Assembly: GCA_002914845.1 (NCBI GenBank)
Contig: JXTC01000150.1
Location: 440,983-504,982 of the forward strand
Length of the DNA stretch: 64,000 bases
Source of the DNA: Trema orientale
Lineage: Eukaryota > Streptophyta > Magnoliopsida > Rosales > Cannabaceae
Reading direction: 5' to 3'
A model generated the notes under the pieces. It had not been told where the DNA came from, searched no databases, and was given only the letters and a program-made list of their open reading frames with translations. Position numbers and translations under genes: made by a program. The first letter of the stretch is position 1. Every line of letters begins with the position of its first letter. Shown here piece after piece: positions 12,441 through 24,199 of the stretch.

Positions 12441-13069
12441 GGCAGTGCTGAAAATTGAATAAAGGTTTCTATATTATTATTATCAAGACTTTAGGACATT
12501 ACCCTACACATTAATTTTGGTTTTCCTTTCTCCGGCTAGTCGATGTACAGTCGTGCCCCATGTTGGAAAAGTTATTTGAAAAAAAAAAAAAAACAAACAA
12601 ACAAACAAGTTTCTCAAAAAGCCAAAACTCGGTCCGTATGTGTATTATTCTATATTCCTTTTTTCTTTATTTTTTACATGGGGTTAAAAAAAGGGGAAAA
12701 AAAAAAGAAAAAAAAAGGAGCTACAGCAGGCTATCTAAAAATAATATCATGCACGCAAGTAATTTGTCCATTAATGAATACCTGATCTGCTTTTGTTAGA
12801 CTCAACCAATAATTCCCAACCGGACAAAAGTCTAACTACTACTCCATAAAGAGTTTATACGTCCATAACGGCACACTTTAGGCATCTAGTTCCTGTTGAG
12901 AAATAATCGAATAATTAAAAGCAAAGTGTCCTTTCCAAGCTGTCCCAATACTATTCTAGTCTAGTGGCAAACCAAAATTTAAGGTTTTGCCAAAAAAAAA
13001 AAAGAGGTTGGGATTCACATATTTAAAGCCCCCAAAACTCTATTGAAAAAGGCACAAAGAGAAGAGGAT
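12441..13069 (+). promoter_or_regulatory. GDSL-2 upstream region
   Basis: Shares ordered blocks with the regions ahead of GDSL-3 and GDSL-4: ctgatctgcttttgttaga, ccataac with cacactttaggc, agctgtcccaatactatt, and ggttgggattcacatattta just before the coding start. The blocks suggest a duplicated, shared promoter. Between them is an A/G-rich low-complexity stretch (about 12580-12720). Confidence 0.5.
13018..13028 (+). promoter_or_regulatory. TATA-like box of GDSL-2
   Basis: catatttaaag lies 42 bp before the ATG. The same box and surrounding bases are kept at the same place in GDSL-3 and GDSL-4, so the 5' UTR is probably very short. Confidence 0.45.
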
Positions 13070-13400
13070 ATGGCTAAGATGGTCTCTTCCGTATCCCTTC
13101 TTTTTGTCCTCAATCTCATCTCTTCTTCTTTCTTCTTCTTCTCTGTGCCGTCTGAAGCTCATAAGTTGGCACCCGCCTTGAACGTGTTTGGAAGCTCTGC
13201 TGTCGATGCTGGTAATAACAATAAGTTCCATACTTTCGCCAAATATAACTATCTACCTTATGGTATTGATCTTCCTGAAGGAGCCTCAGGCAGGCCCACA
13301 AATGGTTACAACCTTGCTGATTACTTAGGTAAGTAATACGTATTAATTTAGTAATGTTTTTATTTATTATTTTTTAAACTGAAAAAGAAAAGAGCGGTGG

Positions 13401-13438
<38 letters not shown>

Positions 13439-15457
13439 TTATCGTTGGGTTAAAGAATGTTCTCCAAGTCAAATTAATAGATACCAAGAATGTGAATTGC
13501 TATCCACTTTTTTTTTTTATAATTCAAATATATATATATATATATAGTCTTTAATTATAACGATTTTTGTAATCTTAATGCAGCTCAATCACTTGGTTTA
13601 GAGATCCCACCCCCAATCGCTTCTGTTAATCCTAAACTGTCCAAGAATATTGATGGTTTTAACTATGCATCTTCTTTATCTGGAATTCTCAACACTACAG
13701 GCACTGATACTTATGTAAGAAGTATTGACATAATAATTTTTTTTTCCCAAGAGACAAAAGCATTGAGTACTATTACCATTATTAATTTTCAATTTCAAAC
13801 TCAAATATATCTATAAATGTATTTGTATTTTCAGCGAGGTGTTATGAGCTTGTACAGACAAATTTACCTATTCAAAGCAACAATCAGACAACAGTTGAAA
13901 CCACTCTTAAAAACCCACACAAGTCTTAAGGAGCACTTGTCAAGGTCCATTTTTCTATTGGCTACAGGGGTCAATGACTACTCCCTCACTCTTCTTAGGA
14001 ACGAAAAGAGGGACAATGAATCGGCGGCTTCACCCCGCCAAATTGATTTTGAAGAGGTTCATTATGCATTTTCTCAAGATCTTGTAGAAAAATATGCATC
14101 TCTCTTGGAGGTAAATAGTTTATATACAACCTATATATATATATATTATTATGGGCATCAATTCAGTAGGTATTTTTTTTTTAATCTATGCATAGGTATC
14201 AATTTAGCCAATAAAAATTTATCATGCATATTTTTTTATGGTAAAAAATAAAGGAGAGAAATATATCATTAATGATGTACATTTTTTCATGTACTTCGTT
14301 ATAGCCATCAGATCACCATTAGATGATGATCCAATGGCTAAAAAAAAATACTTACACATAAGTATAAAAAAAATACCTACTGGATTGGCAACCATTATAT
14401 ATGCATTTTTTTTTTCTTTCATTCATTTATGAAGACAAAATCATATATACTGAAAAGAAAATAATAATTTCATTTTTATCATTTCCATCTTTCGTTTATG
14501 ACTTCACATTCTCCAAAAGTTACATATAAACTCATGCAATAAATTTTGTCTCCTCTAACTTCTTTTTTTTTTTTTTAATGATCAATTTGAGTAAATCATT
14601 CTTTTAGAAACTTGTCAATTACCATTTTCAATTAATACGATAGAATATATTAGGAGTTTCTGAGAACATTAATGTCAACCTAACGTGAATAGAAAATACT
14701 AAGATGAAAAATGTAACAATTAGAATTAAAAAAAAAAATAGACACAGGAATAATACATTTATTTTGTAAAAAAATTTAATTATATGGTTATTTTCACAGT
14801 ATTTGTATAAATTGGGAGCTAGAAAATTTGTGGTGATCAATGCTGAAGCAATGGGTTGTTTACCATTCGAAGTACGGAAGGCTAGTACCCCAGTGGATCC
14901 TGTATGTGTGGATCCCTTAAATTTTCTGATTTTTAACTTCAACCGACTTCTCAGCCGAAAGATTAGCCAACTAGGCCCTAAACTTCCTGGCGCCACTTTC
15001 ATTATTGGGAACAATTATGAGCATACAGAAACATTGGTTCTAAACCCTACAAGCTTGGGCAGGTTTTCTTTTCTTTTCTTTTCTTTGTTTTATCTAATTT
15101 ACTTTTGTTTTTTTGTTTTTTTTTTTGGGAACTATGTAGGGTACGTAACATACAAGTTAGAAAATAATCACATTCGTCTTTGATGTTGAGGTTCGAAACT
15201 CGACTCTTTACAATAAAGATGTTAACATGATGAGATGTGTTGCAGGGCTAAAAGAAGGATTTAACCCATGTTGTAAATTAATGAAAAATGGGACATGTGA
15301 TACGAAGATACTTCCTTGCCAAGACAGGGATGAATACGCTTTCTTTGATGGATTCAACCCAACACAAGCGGCTAACAAGATTTTTGCAAGTGAATGCTTT
15401 AACGGTACTTCAGGCGTGTGCTCCCCACTCAATGTCCAACAACTAGCAGCAGTATAA
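13070..15457 (+). CDS. GDSL-like secreted protein, catalytic His lost (GDSL-2)
   Basis: Exons 13070-13328, 13584-13714, 13835-14110, 14800-15058 and 15246-15457 give 378 aa. A signal peptide is clear (MAKMVSSVSLLFVLNLISSS). Block I reads FGSSAVDAGNN: the nucleophile position (Ser43) remains but the preceding Asp is Ser. Block III TGVNDY is normal. Block V reads DGFNPTQAA with Asn346 in place of the catalytic His, so ordinary serine hydrolysis is not expected. Otherwise the frame is intact. Intron 4 must begin with GC (15059-15060), because the next GT would shift the frame. Intron 3 carries a palindromic MITE (14153-14393) that GDSL-3 lacks. GDSL-3 is its nearly identical sister. Function unknown; a binding or regulatory role is inference. 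Confidence 0.85.
14153..14393 (+). mobile_element. Palindromic MITE Tf1, copy 1 (in GDSL-2 intron 3)
   Basis: Starts gggcatcaattcagtaggt and ends atacctactggattggcaac. The ends are inverted repeats (CAATCCAGTAGGTATTTTTT). Inside is a second palindrome centred on gccatcagatcaccattaga and tgatgatccaatggc. The homologous intron of GDSL-3 is empty, which shows that this is an insertion. AT-rich flanks make the target duplication uncertain; attat is on both sides. Confidence 0.75.
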
Positions 15458-16934
15458 ATATTATGAAATTCAGTCATCATATGATGATGATTATTGGATA
15501 TTAATTGATGTAATTCCTATCCTCATTATATGTATGGGAATTTCCATCAAGAAAATAAAATGAAGAAGAAGAAGAAGTGTAGGGGAATTGATTCATTTTC
15601 TAATAAAATTTCCATTTACTTCATTAATATTGTTCTAATTCGATTGAATAAATGAATTAATATAATATACTTTCTCATAAAACATTAAATTACAACTTAC
15701 ACCTAGATGATTGTGTTGTCTAGTGGTAATTATATACTTTCCCTATTGCAAAGGGTCCTGAGATTGGAATCCTTTTATTCTTTCAAGTAAAAAAAAAAAA
15801 AAAAAAAGAGAAAGAAAAAAAAAACATTGGAAATCTTACAAATACTTAAAAATGTGGGGAAAAAATGAAAATATGTAAAGCGATATTATTTAGTATACAA
15901 AAATGGTGTATATATATATATATATATTCTATGCTAGCTAGGGATCTAATTCTTCCACCAAATTTTTAATAGCAACATAATATAATTTGTGAGTCGTTAC
16001 CATACATGGTGAATATTATAAAATTTATTTGTAGTAATTCCTAATATCTCTGTTGAATAATTTACAAGGTATAAGCTATCTTGGTAATAAAAATTCGGGA
16101 CAATTTTTCATTCTTATCGTTCCAAATATGATATGATACTTAGACTTAACAGTGAGTCCCACTCAAGCTTATATCTTCGTTAAATTTCACCTTCATAATT
16201 AGACTCTCTCGATCACCATGCATAATATGATAATTGTGGCATTTTTTCTTTTCGGTGACATTTGCATAGAAAATGCCACAAGTTTTATAATTAGTGACGC
16301 TTAAAAAGAAAAAACTAAATTAGTGAGATGTCTTAAAATGGCGCCATTAATTTTTTTACTGTTTTATTCTTTTAATCACATCTTCTAGAATTTTTCACAT
16401 GACATTTTAAAAATGTCTCCGAAGTTTAGCTTTAGAGTCATTTTAAAAATATCAGTACTAGAGTGGGTGTCCCTCTTTTAGTAATTTGATTCAATATACA
16501 TCATTTTTTTTTTACAATTAAATGTCCGAATATACATATTTTTACATTTTTAATATACAACTTAATTTATGTATTAAGTAATAAGTATATCAATTTTTAT
16601 ACTGGATAAATCGTATTTTATATTTGATATATGTGTCGATATACGTGTCATTTTACCACATTATTGGGGAAATAGACATTTATTAAAATGGAACTAAAAT
16701 TCAGCTATTTTGCTATAGGCCCCATGTATCTTTTGATTATTTTTTGAAGAGAAATTTGTTGCATTTTTTCAAAGAAAAATTGTGGCATTTTAAAATGACA
16801 GTATAACACGTACGTTTCTAAATTTTTTTTTTCTTTTCAAATATATAGCTTTGTTGTGGCTTAAAAAGCCAATATGATATCGTAGGCTTCTTATAAGAGT
16901 TTTTTGGAAACAAATAACAAAAAAAAAAAATTAT
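15458..16934. other. Spacer after GDSL-2
   Basis: No gene was recognised. It contains a SINE-like relic (about 15705-15800), a TA microsatellite (about 15908-15927) and, from about 16230 to 16820, repeated phrases such as tgtggcattttaaaatgaca and catgacattttaaaaatgtc. These resemble the subterminal repeats of CACTA transposons. Confidence 0.4.
15705..15800 (+). repeat. SINE-like relic downstream of GDSL-2
   Basis: gttgtctagtggtaattata resembles an A-box region, gatcctgag-type sequence with attggaatcc resembles a B box, and an A-rich tail follows. Copies at the same position after GDSL-1 and GDSL-3 show that it was part of the duplicated unit. Confidence 0.4.
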
Positions 16935-18040
16935 TACTATAGAAAACGTTTTCCACGTCACTTATAGAACGACGTGGTAGAGAAACCGCATCGCTCCATA
17001 AGCGATATGGAAGCGAGTGATATAGTAGTCCTACGTCATATCACGTCACTTTTAACCACGTCGTTTTAAAAGCAACGTGGTATATTGGCCTACCATGTCC
17101 CTTGTATAGAAAATGACGTAGTAGACCAAAATTTCTAATAAATTATCAGTTATTAGGATCCTACCGCATCGCTTTTAAGGAATACCACGTCTTTCTCAGA
17201 AAGCGAAAGCGACGTGGTATACACCATGTACCACGTCACTTTTCTAAGAAGCGATGTGGCAGGTCAAGCGTTGTGGCAAGTCCCGTCTTCCTCCCTGCAT
17301 GCTCAGCCGGTGTAGTTCATATTGTCTTAAAAATTCTTGAGCACCCCACAAGTCTTCTCATAGATCAGACTAATGATACACTTTACACCATCTCTACGAG
17401 TCAAATGCCAAATTACCGACTTTGTGATCTATAGCCTAAACCTTTACTGTGTTGCTTTACTCCTCCTTTGTCTCCCCTTTTGCACCCTAACATTATTGAT
17501 TATGGTCGGAAATCTCAAGAAACTGTATCTGAAAGATAAAAAAGGACTGTTACATAAATTTTTAAAGACCTAAAAATAGAAAAAACTGAAATAAGAGAGA
17601 GACGTACCTGAAACTCGAAATTGGTAAAGTTTGAATGAGAGGATATTGAAAATTTTAGGTTTATTTTAATTGGGGTTGGGGGACAATTTGGTAGAGTTGA
17701 TAGTTTTAAATGGACGGTCGTAATGAATTATTTTTTGTAGGTGCGGATTGATAACGTGGTTAGTATAAGCCACCTACTACGTCATTTTTGCAGAAAGCGA
17801 CGTGGTATTAAATAAAATAACATTTTAATCAAAAATAAAATAAAATAAAATAATATATCACGTCGCTTTCTGTAGAAATGACGTAGTATATGGCCTAACC
17901 ACGTCGCTTGTTACATAAAAAATGTGGTAGAACCTGCAATCATGTCGCTTTTAAACGACGTGATGTGGGGGTTCAATTACGTCAGTTTTTTAAAAAACGA
18001 CGTGGTTCAAGTGACGTCGTTGGTCTCTTTTTTAGTAGTA
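16935..18040. mobile_element. Degenerate non-autonomous CACTA-like element with subterminal inverted motif array
   Basis: At least ten copies of a motif close to ACCACGTCGCTTTT occur in both orientations, often paired as small hairpins (for example tatcacgtcgctttctgtag next to aatgacgtagtat near 17855-17895). They cluster in the two outer parts (about 16950-17280 and 17750-18025) with unrelated sequence between. The boundaries tactatagaaaac and the right-hand tttttagtagta look like worn CACTA termini. No transposase frame and no clear 3-bp duplication were seen. Family assignment is inference from this architecture. Confidence 0.45.
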
Positions 18041-18227
18041 AATTATACAAGACAGTTATAAATTTATGTCCCAAGATTTTAATTTTATTTCGTTCCCACT
18101 CATATCCATTATCTTTGCCAATGACTCGCAATTTTTGAATGCTTGATGGAGTGGCGGGGCTAGCAGAAATAAAACAAGAGATAATAATTACAATTTTGTG
18201 CAAAGCATTTCTCCAATAAGTGGGTTA

Positions 18228-18426
18228 GTGGGTTGGCTCAAGTGGTAAGAGTATCCACTACCTAGGATCTCGGTCCTAGGTTCGAGTCACACCAGGGGTA
18301 GGCCCGAAAGCCTATTATCCTTAATGGGGTGGGATGGGTAGAGATTGGGTAGTAGTAGATATTTTCCTTTAATTTGTAATAAGTGGAGGTCATTAGTTAA
18401 GCTCCACTTTTTAAAAAAAAAAAAAA
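18228..18426 (+). mobile_element. tRNA-derived SINE (copy A)
   Basis: The head has a Pol III A box in ttggctcaagtggtaagag and a B box in ggttcgagtcacacc, about 35 bp apart as in a tRNA gene. A body of about 130 bp follows, ending aataagtggaggtcattag and gctccacttttt, then a poly-A tail. The last 50 bp match the tail of the SINE at 35421-35575. It is not a functional tRNA, since no cloverleaf acceptor stem closes. Confidence 0.75.
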
Positions 18427-18990
18427 TGCAGTGTCATTTCTTGTTTTAAATATAGCATATATAATTTATTGGCAAGAATTATTGGGTTTGACAAATTTGA
18501 TCGTTCAAGAGTAATTTTGACTTGGTTGTGGTAGTATTTGCATATTTACAGTTATTAAAGTCCACACTCTCTAATGTTCAATCAAAAACTTGTACATTTT
18601 GTAATGCTCAATTAATATACTTTTTAATGCCCAACCAATTAAAAAAATTAACCAAATACTTATGTTATGATAAAAAGTTTTTTTTTAAAAAAAAAAAAAC
18701 ACTTAGGATGGCATTATGCGTTGAGTAAAAAATTGAAAGAATGCATCAAATATATTATTTTGCCACTTTTTATGCTAAATATAGATTAGTGTTAACATAT
18801 GCATTGGGGACAGTTTTAAAATATAAATATTTTACTTTTTTTTCTTTGAAAAAAGAAAAGGAGAAACCAAAAATTAGTCAAAAAGAAAGGACGAAAATTC
18901 AATTAATAAAAAAAGAAAGGGCCAAAAAAATGATACAACAAGAGATTAAAAGAGAGAGAGAGAGAGAAAGAGAGATTTGAAAACAAAAAT
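18427..18990. other. Low-complexity spacer
   Basis: Non-coding, A-rich, with an AG microsatellite at about 18951-18975. Part of it (ttattaaagtccacactctc near 18553) recurs near 28709 ahead of GDSL-4, marking homologous positions of the large repeat units. Confidence 0.4.
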
Positions 18991-19605
18991 TAGAGATGTA
19001 AAGTGGGCCGGGCCGGGCTGGGCCGGGCCGGGCGGTCCACATTTGAAAAGCCCATATGGGCTTTATACTGTGCCTAGGCCCGGTCCGCTTAAAATATAAG
19101 CAAGGTTGGCTTAGCCCATATTCTTATTAAGGGGCCCGGCATGGCCTACAGGCCCAGCCCACATTTTATGCGGGCCTAAGTGGGTTGTGTCTATGAGGGT
19201 CGAATATGGGCCACAATGTGGGCCTAATTTCGTTGTTATTCTATACTTTAAAATACTAAATATGAGCCTAAAACCCATTCATATTCTTTTAAAATTTGAA
19301 TAAATTGAAAATAAATAAAAATTAGTAAACAAACAGCATTAAAAGCATATAAATAAAAATATTTAACTAATATTTTTCAAAATTTTAATTAAGAAATATA
19401 TTTAAAATTATATATAGAAAGACTAAATATGGGCCAATAGAAATGTGGTTCATACCAGGCCAAGCCTGTGGGCCTATGACTAAAGCCCAGTCCGGCCCTT
19501 ACTGTATGTAACGGGCCAGCCCATGCCCATATCCAGTACCGTGCTTTTTTTTTTTTTTTGGAATGTGGGCCGACCCACAAAGTCCGGCCCATATTGAGAT
19601 CTCTA
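18991..19605 (+). mobile_element. hAT-like non-autonomous element rich in GGGCC
   Basis: A 615-bp block begins tagagatgtaaagtgggccg and ends, on the other strand, tagagatctcaatatgggcc. These make imperfect terminal inverted repeats. The flanks are acaaaaat on the left (18983-18990) and gcaaaaat on the right (19606-19613), a 7/8 match, and hAT elements make 8-bp target duplications. The interior is full of GGGCCGGGC-type runs on both strands and has no transposase. Confidence 0.6.
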
Positions 19606-20675
19606 GCAAAAATGAAAGACAAAAAAAATTTCAAAATGTATATTTTGGACGAAAAGGAAAGGACAAAAGTCCATAGAGGCAACTGACTATTTTATGTATC
19701 AACACTTTCTATTCCGATGTCAGTGGACTTTAGTAAAAATATTTTATATTTTAACAATATATTTCATATTTTAATAATATAATAAATTATTTTAGAATCC
19801 ACAATCAATATTTATTGTGATCTTCATCGAAGACGAAGAAAGAAAATGAAAAAGAAATCTCCATTTTTAGATTCTCGCATACAACTTTGCCAAAAATATA
19901 GAGGTTTGTTTAGTATTATTATTATTTTTCTTGTAAAATATTATGTACAACTTTTATCATATATATGCAATATGCAGTTTTTGACGTATACTAAATTTAG
20001 ATGTCATAAAATTCCATATACTATGTTTAGATGTCATAAAATCCCATAAACTGAAGCGCTTATGAAAAGAAGAGAAACACTGTAGTTTCTTCTATAATAA
20101 GCCAATTGTAACGAGAGCTGAATATTTGTATAAATTTACCATTGTTTCGAAGGTATGAATTTTAGAATACACTATAAAAGGTAGATAGTGATATAGGTCA
20201 AATAGAATATCAAATAAAATTCTTAATTAGTATTTATGCTAATTACATCTGTACTATTAGCTGCAGGGCCCGCTTGTGCTTTTCTTTTTCGCTGTCATGG
20301 GATTCCTTGTGCTTAGACTTGGCCGTAGAACTTTTTGTTGTAAAACAATGTTCATAGTAATTGAATTTAGTTTTTGTATAAAACAATCTAAAGTTTGAAT
20401 TTAATCATGAGACTGTTTAAGTTAATTCTTCTGTGAATGAATTGTTATAATTACTAGTTTTCATGAGCATTTGTATAATTGTGTTGATTTGGTGATTGGC
20501 TATAAAAAGTTGTTAATTAGGATTACATTAATTAATTACAATGTCTTCCGCTAGAAGTGCTGTTTTATCAGTGTGTTAATTAAGAGTAAAATAATGACCT
20601 AAAAAAACTAGCAAAAATATTTTAACTGATGACACTGGAAAAAATACATCTATAGATGATCTCGAAAATATATAT
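19606..20675. other. Spacer homologous to the region ahead of GDSL-4
   Basis: No gene was seen. Around 19840-19930 the phrases aaagaaatctccatttttag, caactttgcc and aggtttgttta match 29095-29170 in order. This extends the repeat-unit homology far upstream of the GDSL genes. Confidence 0.45.
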
Positions 20676-20913
20676 GGGCACTAATCCAATAGATATTTTT
20701 TTTTTACCTATGCATAAGTATCGTTTTGGCCAATGAAAATTTTTTTTATATATTTTTTTATATTAAAAAGTAAGAGAGAGAAATAACATTAATGATGCAC
20801 ATCTTTTCATACATTTCATTATAAGTGTTAGATCACCATTAAATGATGATCTAACGGTTTAAAAAAAAATACATACACATAGGTAAAAAAAAATACCTAC
20901 TGGATTGGCAACC
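20676..20913 (+). mobile_element. Palindromic MITE Tf1, copy 2
   Basis: Starts gggcactaatccaatagat and ends acctactggattggcaacc, with the same terminal inverted repeats and internal palindrome as copy 1. It lies in a TA-rich site. Confidence 0.7.
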
Positions 20914-20934
20914 TAAATATATATATATATATAT

Positions 20935-21122
20935 AAAGTGTCATTTAGGGATATTTGAAGAATTCAGTATAATTCTTTATCTATTGTGATTTTGTAACAT
21001 TTTGAAATGTCGGTACTAAATATTTTAGTAGCATTTCAAAATGATAAAAACATTGATTTCAGAATAAGATAGTTTTGTAACATTACAATATGTCATTAAT
21101 ATATAAGGTTTTTCTTGTAGGG
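20935..21122 (+). mobile_element. Terminal fragment of a CACTA-like transposon
   Basis: cattttgaaatgtcggtact, gtagcatttcaaaatgat and gtaacattacaatatgtcat are related subterminal repeats, followed by tttttcttgtag at 21111-21122. The reverse complement, ctacaagaaaaa, is close to the canonical CACTACAAGAAAA terminus. Only this end is visible, and no coding remains. Confidence 0.5.
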
Positions 21123-21800
21123 AAAATACGTGAATATAAATATATCATGATATAATTATTAGTTTAATCCACAGTTCTACACAAATATTCTAGCCACTTC
21201 CTGCGATTTTCATTGAGATGGTAATATATCATCAATAATAATTTGAATAAACATTAATATTGAAATGGTCACTTGGCACGCTGAAAAACGCTTAGTTTCC
21301 AACAAATTAGAAAGGAAAAAAGAAAAGTCAAAATTACGATTTGATGGAGAGTGTGATAAATATAAATACATTATTATATGGTACCAATAAGTGAGGCAAT
21401 TACAATTATGCTTTTACGTTACAGTCAGCAAAGATCGTCAAAATTTATTGTGGTTGTATTTATTCTAATGATTTCCTAAATCAAAATTTCCTTCTTCTTC
21501 TTCTTCCTCTTATTTGGATAATAAATGAATCGTTGGAGAACTGATCTGTTTTTGTTAGAGTTAACCAATAACTCCAAATGGCCAAGTTTTTGTACTCGCC
21601 ATAACCACACCCTTTATTAGGCCTTAGTTCTAGTTTAGAAATGATCGAACAAAAAGCTAAGTTTCCTCTCCTAGCTGTCCCAATACTATTTTGGTCTAAC
21701 TGGCAAACAAAATTTTAAAGGTTTTGCCTAAAAAAAGGGTTGGGGTTCACATATTTAAAGCCCCAAAACTCTAATGGAAAACGCACAAAGAGTAGAGGAT
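21123..21800 (+). promoter_or_regulatory. GDSL-3 upstream region
   Basis: Homologous from its first bases to the region ahead of GDSL-4: tttaatccacagttct, cttcctgcgatttt, cacttggcacgct and aaagatcgtcaaaattt. The proximal part is shared with GDSL-2 as well. A TATA-like catatttaaag is at 21750-21760, 41 bp before the MAK start codon. An in-frame ATG at 21774 would add nine polar residues before the signal peptide and is probably not used. Confidence 0.5.
21750..21760 (+). promoter_or_regulatory. TATA-like box of GDSL-3
   Basis: catatttaaag in the same context (ggttggggttcacat upstream) as in GDSL-4. Confidence 0.45.
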
Positions 21801-23965
21801 ATGGCTAAGATGGTCTCTTCCGTATCCCTTCTTTTTGTCCTCAATCTCATCTCTTCTTCTTTCTTCTTCTTCTCTGTGCCGTCTGAAGCTCATAAGTTGG
21901 CACCCGCCTTGAACGTGTTTGGAAGCTCAGCTGTTGATGCTGGTAATAATAATAAGTTCCATACTTTTGCCAAATATAATTATCTACCTTATGGTATTGA
22001 TTTTCCTGAAGGAGCCTCAGGCAGGCCTACAAATGGTTACAATCTAGCTGATTACTTAGGTAAGTAATAATATTAATTTAGTAATTCTTTTCATTTATTA
22101 TTTTTCAAAGTTGGAGATTATTTTTGTTGGGACACTTAAAACTGGAAGATAGAATGACACTTCAGATGAAATTTTGTGTGGAACCTAATATATTAATTAT
22201 AATTACCCAATGAAAAACTGATATCTCATGTGCTACTAGGCATCTCAATAGCATTACTCCTATTTTAATTTTTTTTTTCTTTTTAATTTTGTTTCTAATT
22301 AAGATGTATAGTCTTTAATTCGAACATTGTTTTTAACCTTCAATGCAGCTCAATCACTTGGATTAGAGATCCCACCTCCAATCAATTCTGTTAATCCTAG
22401 ATTATCCAAGAACATTGATGGTTTTAACTATGCATCTTCTTTATCTGGAATTCTCAACACTACAGGCACTGATACCTATGTAAGAAGCATTGACATAGCA
22501 ATTTTTTTCCCTAAGAGATAAAAGCATTGAGTACTATTACCATTAATTAATTTTCAATTTCAAACTTAAATATATCTATACATGTATTTATATTTTCAGC
22601 GAGGTGTTATGAGCTTGTACAGACAAATTCACCTATTCAAAGCAACAATCAGACAACAGTTGAAACCACTCTTAAAGACCCACTCAAGTCTTAAGGAGCA
22701 CCTGGCAAAGTCCATTTTTTTATTGTCTACAGGGATCAATGACCACTCCCTCACTCTTCTTAGGAACGAAAAGAGGGACAATGAATCGGCAGCTGCACCC
22801 CGCCAAATTGATTTTGAAGAGATTCATTACGCATTTTCCCAAGATCTTGTAGAAAAATTTGCGTCTCTCTTGGAGGTAAATAGTGCTTTTATATATATAT
22901 ATATATATATATATACTACATTTACATATATTTGTTCTTTCATTAGATCATTTATGAAGACAAAATCATATATACTAAAAAGAAAAGAATAATTTCATTT
23001 TGTCTTTTTTATATCTTTCGTTTATCCTTAGATTGGACTCACATTCTCCAAAAATTACGATATAAACGTATGCAACCAATTTTGTCTCCTCTAACTTTTG
23101 TTTTTTTAATGATCGATTTGTTTAAATTATTCTTTTAGAAACTTGTCAATTACCATTTTCAATAAATATGGCAACATAAATTAAGACTTTCTGAGAACAT
23201 AAAATGTCATCCTAAAGTAAATAGAGAATACTAAGATGAAAATATAACCAATTAAACATTAAAAAAAAATAGACACAGGAGTAATACATTTATTTTGTAA
23301 AAAAAATTAATTATATGGTTATTTTCACAGTATTTGTATAAATTGGGAGCTAGAAAATTTGTGGTGATCAATGCTGAAGCAATGGGTTGTTTACCATACG
23401 AAGTACAGAAGGCTACCCCAGTGGACCCTGTATGTGTGGATCCCTTAAATTTTCTGATTTTTAACTTCAATCGACTTCTCAGCCGAAAGATTAGCCAAGT
23501 AGGCCCTAAACTTCCTGGCGCCACTTTTATTATTGGCAACAAGTATGAGCACACAGAAACATTGGTTCTAAACCCTGCAAGCTTGGGTAAGTTTTCTTTT
23601 CTTTTCTTTGTCTTATTTGAACTATATAGGGTACGTACGTAACATACAAGTTAGAAAATAATCAGATTAATCTCCGATGTTGAGGTCCGAATCTCGAATC
23701 TTTACATTAATAAAGATGTTAAAATGATGAAATGAGTAACAAATTTTTCGCAGGGTTAAAAGAAGGATTTAACCCATGTTGTAAAGTAACGAAAAACGGG
23801 ACATGCGACGCCAAGAGACTTCCTTGCAAAGAAAGGGATGAATACGCTTTCTTTGATGGATTTAACCCAACACAAGCAGCTAACAAGGTTTTTGCAAATG
23901 AATGCTTCAACGGTACCTCAGGCGTGTGCTCCCCACTCAATGTCCAACAACTAGCAGCACTATAA
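21801..23965 (+). CDS. GDSL-like secreted protein, catalytic His lost (GDSL-3)
   Basis: Exons 21801-22059, 22349-22479, 22600-22875, 23331-23586 and 23754-23965, all with GT-AG introns, give 377 aa. It is almost identical to GDSL-2; exon 1 differs at one residue (IDFPEG against IDLPEG). The signal peptide is the same. Block I is FGSSAVDAGNN, block III is TGINDHSL, and block V is DGFNPTQAA with Asn345 replacing His. Unlike GDSL-2, intron 4 begins with a normal gtaagt and intron 3 has no MITE, only a TA microsatellite. The complete frame, with a missing catalytic residue shared with two neighbours, argues for a maintained non-hydrolytic role. Recent duplication is an alternative explanation for the intact frame. 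Confidence 0.85.
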
Positions 23966-24199
23966 ATATATATTATGATATTCAGTCATCATATGATGAT
24001 GATTATTGGATATCAATTGATGTAACACTTCTTTACTTATTATGTATATGGGAATTTCCACCCAAAAAAAAAATAAAGAAGAAAACGAAGAAATGTATGG
24101 GAATTGATTCATTTCTAATAAAATCTCTATTTACTTGATTAATGAGATTGAGTAAATGAAATAATATAGTATACTTTCTTAGAAAACACGGTTACTTGT

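Noticed and set aside
17373-17573. Short open frame inside the CACTA-like element
   Set aside because: 66 codons with no recognisable domain; consistent with chance in AT-rich DNA.
18228-18300. tRNA gene
   Set aside because: A and B boxes are present but no closed acceptor stem was found. The element continues into a SINE body with a poly-A tail.
21774-21800. In-frame upstream ATG for GDSL-3
   Set aside because: It adds a polar leader (MENAQRVED) before the signal peptide. The matching place in GDSL-2 and GDSL-4 has no ATG, and the TATA-like box is only 14 bp upstream.
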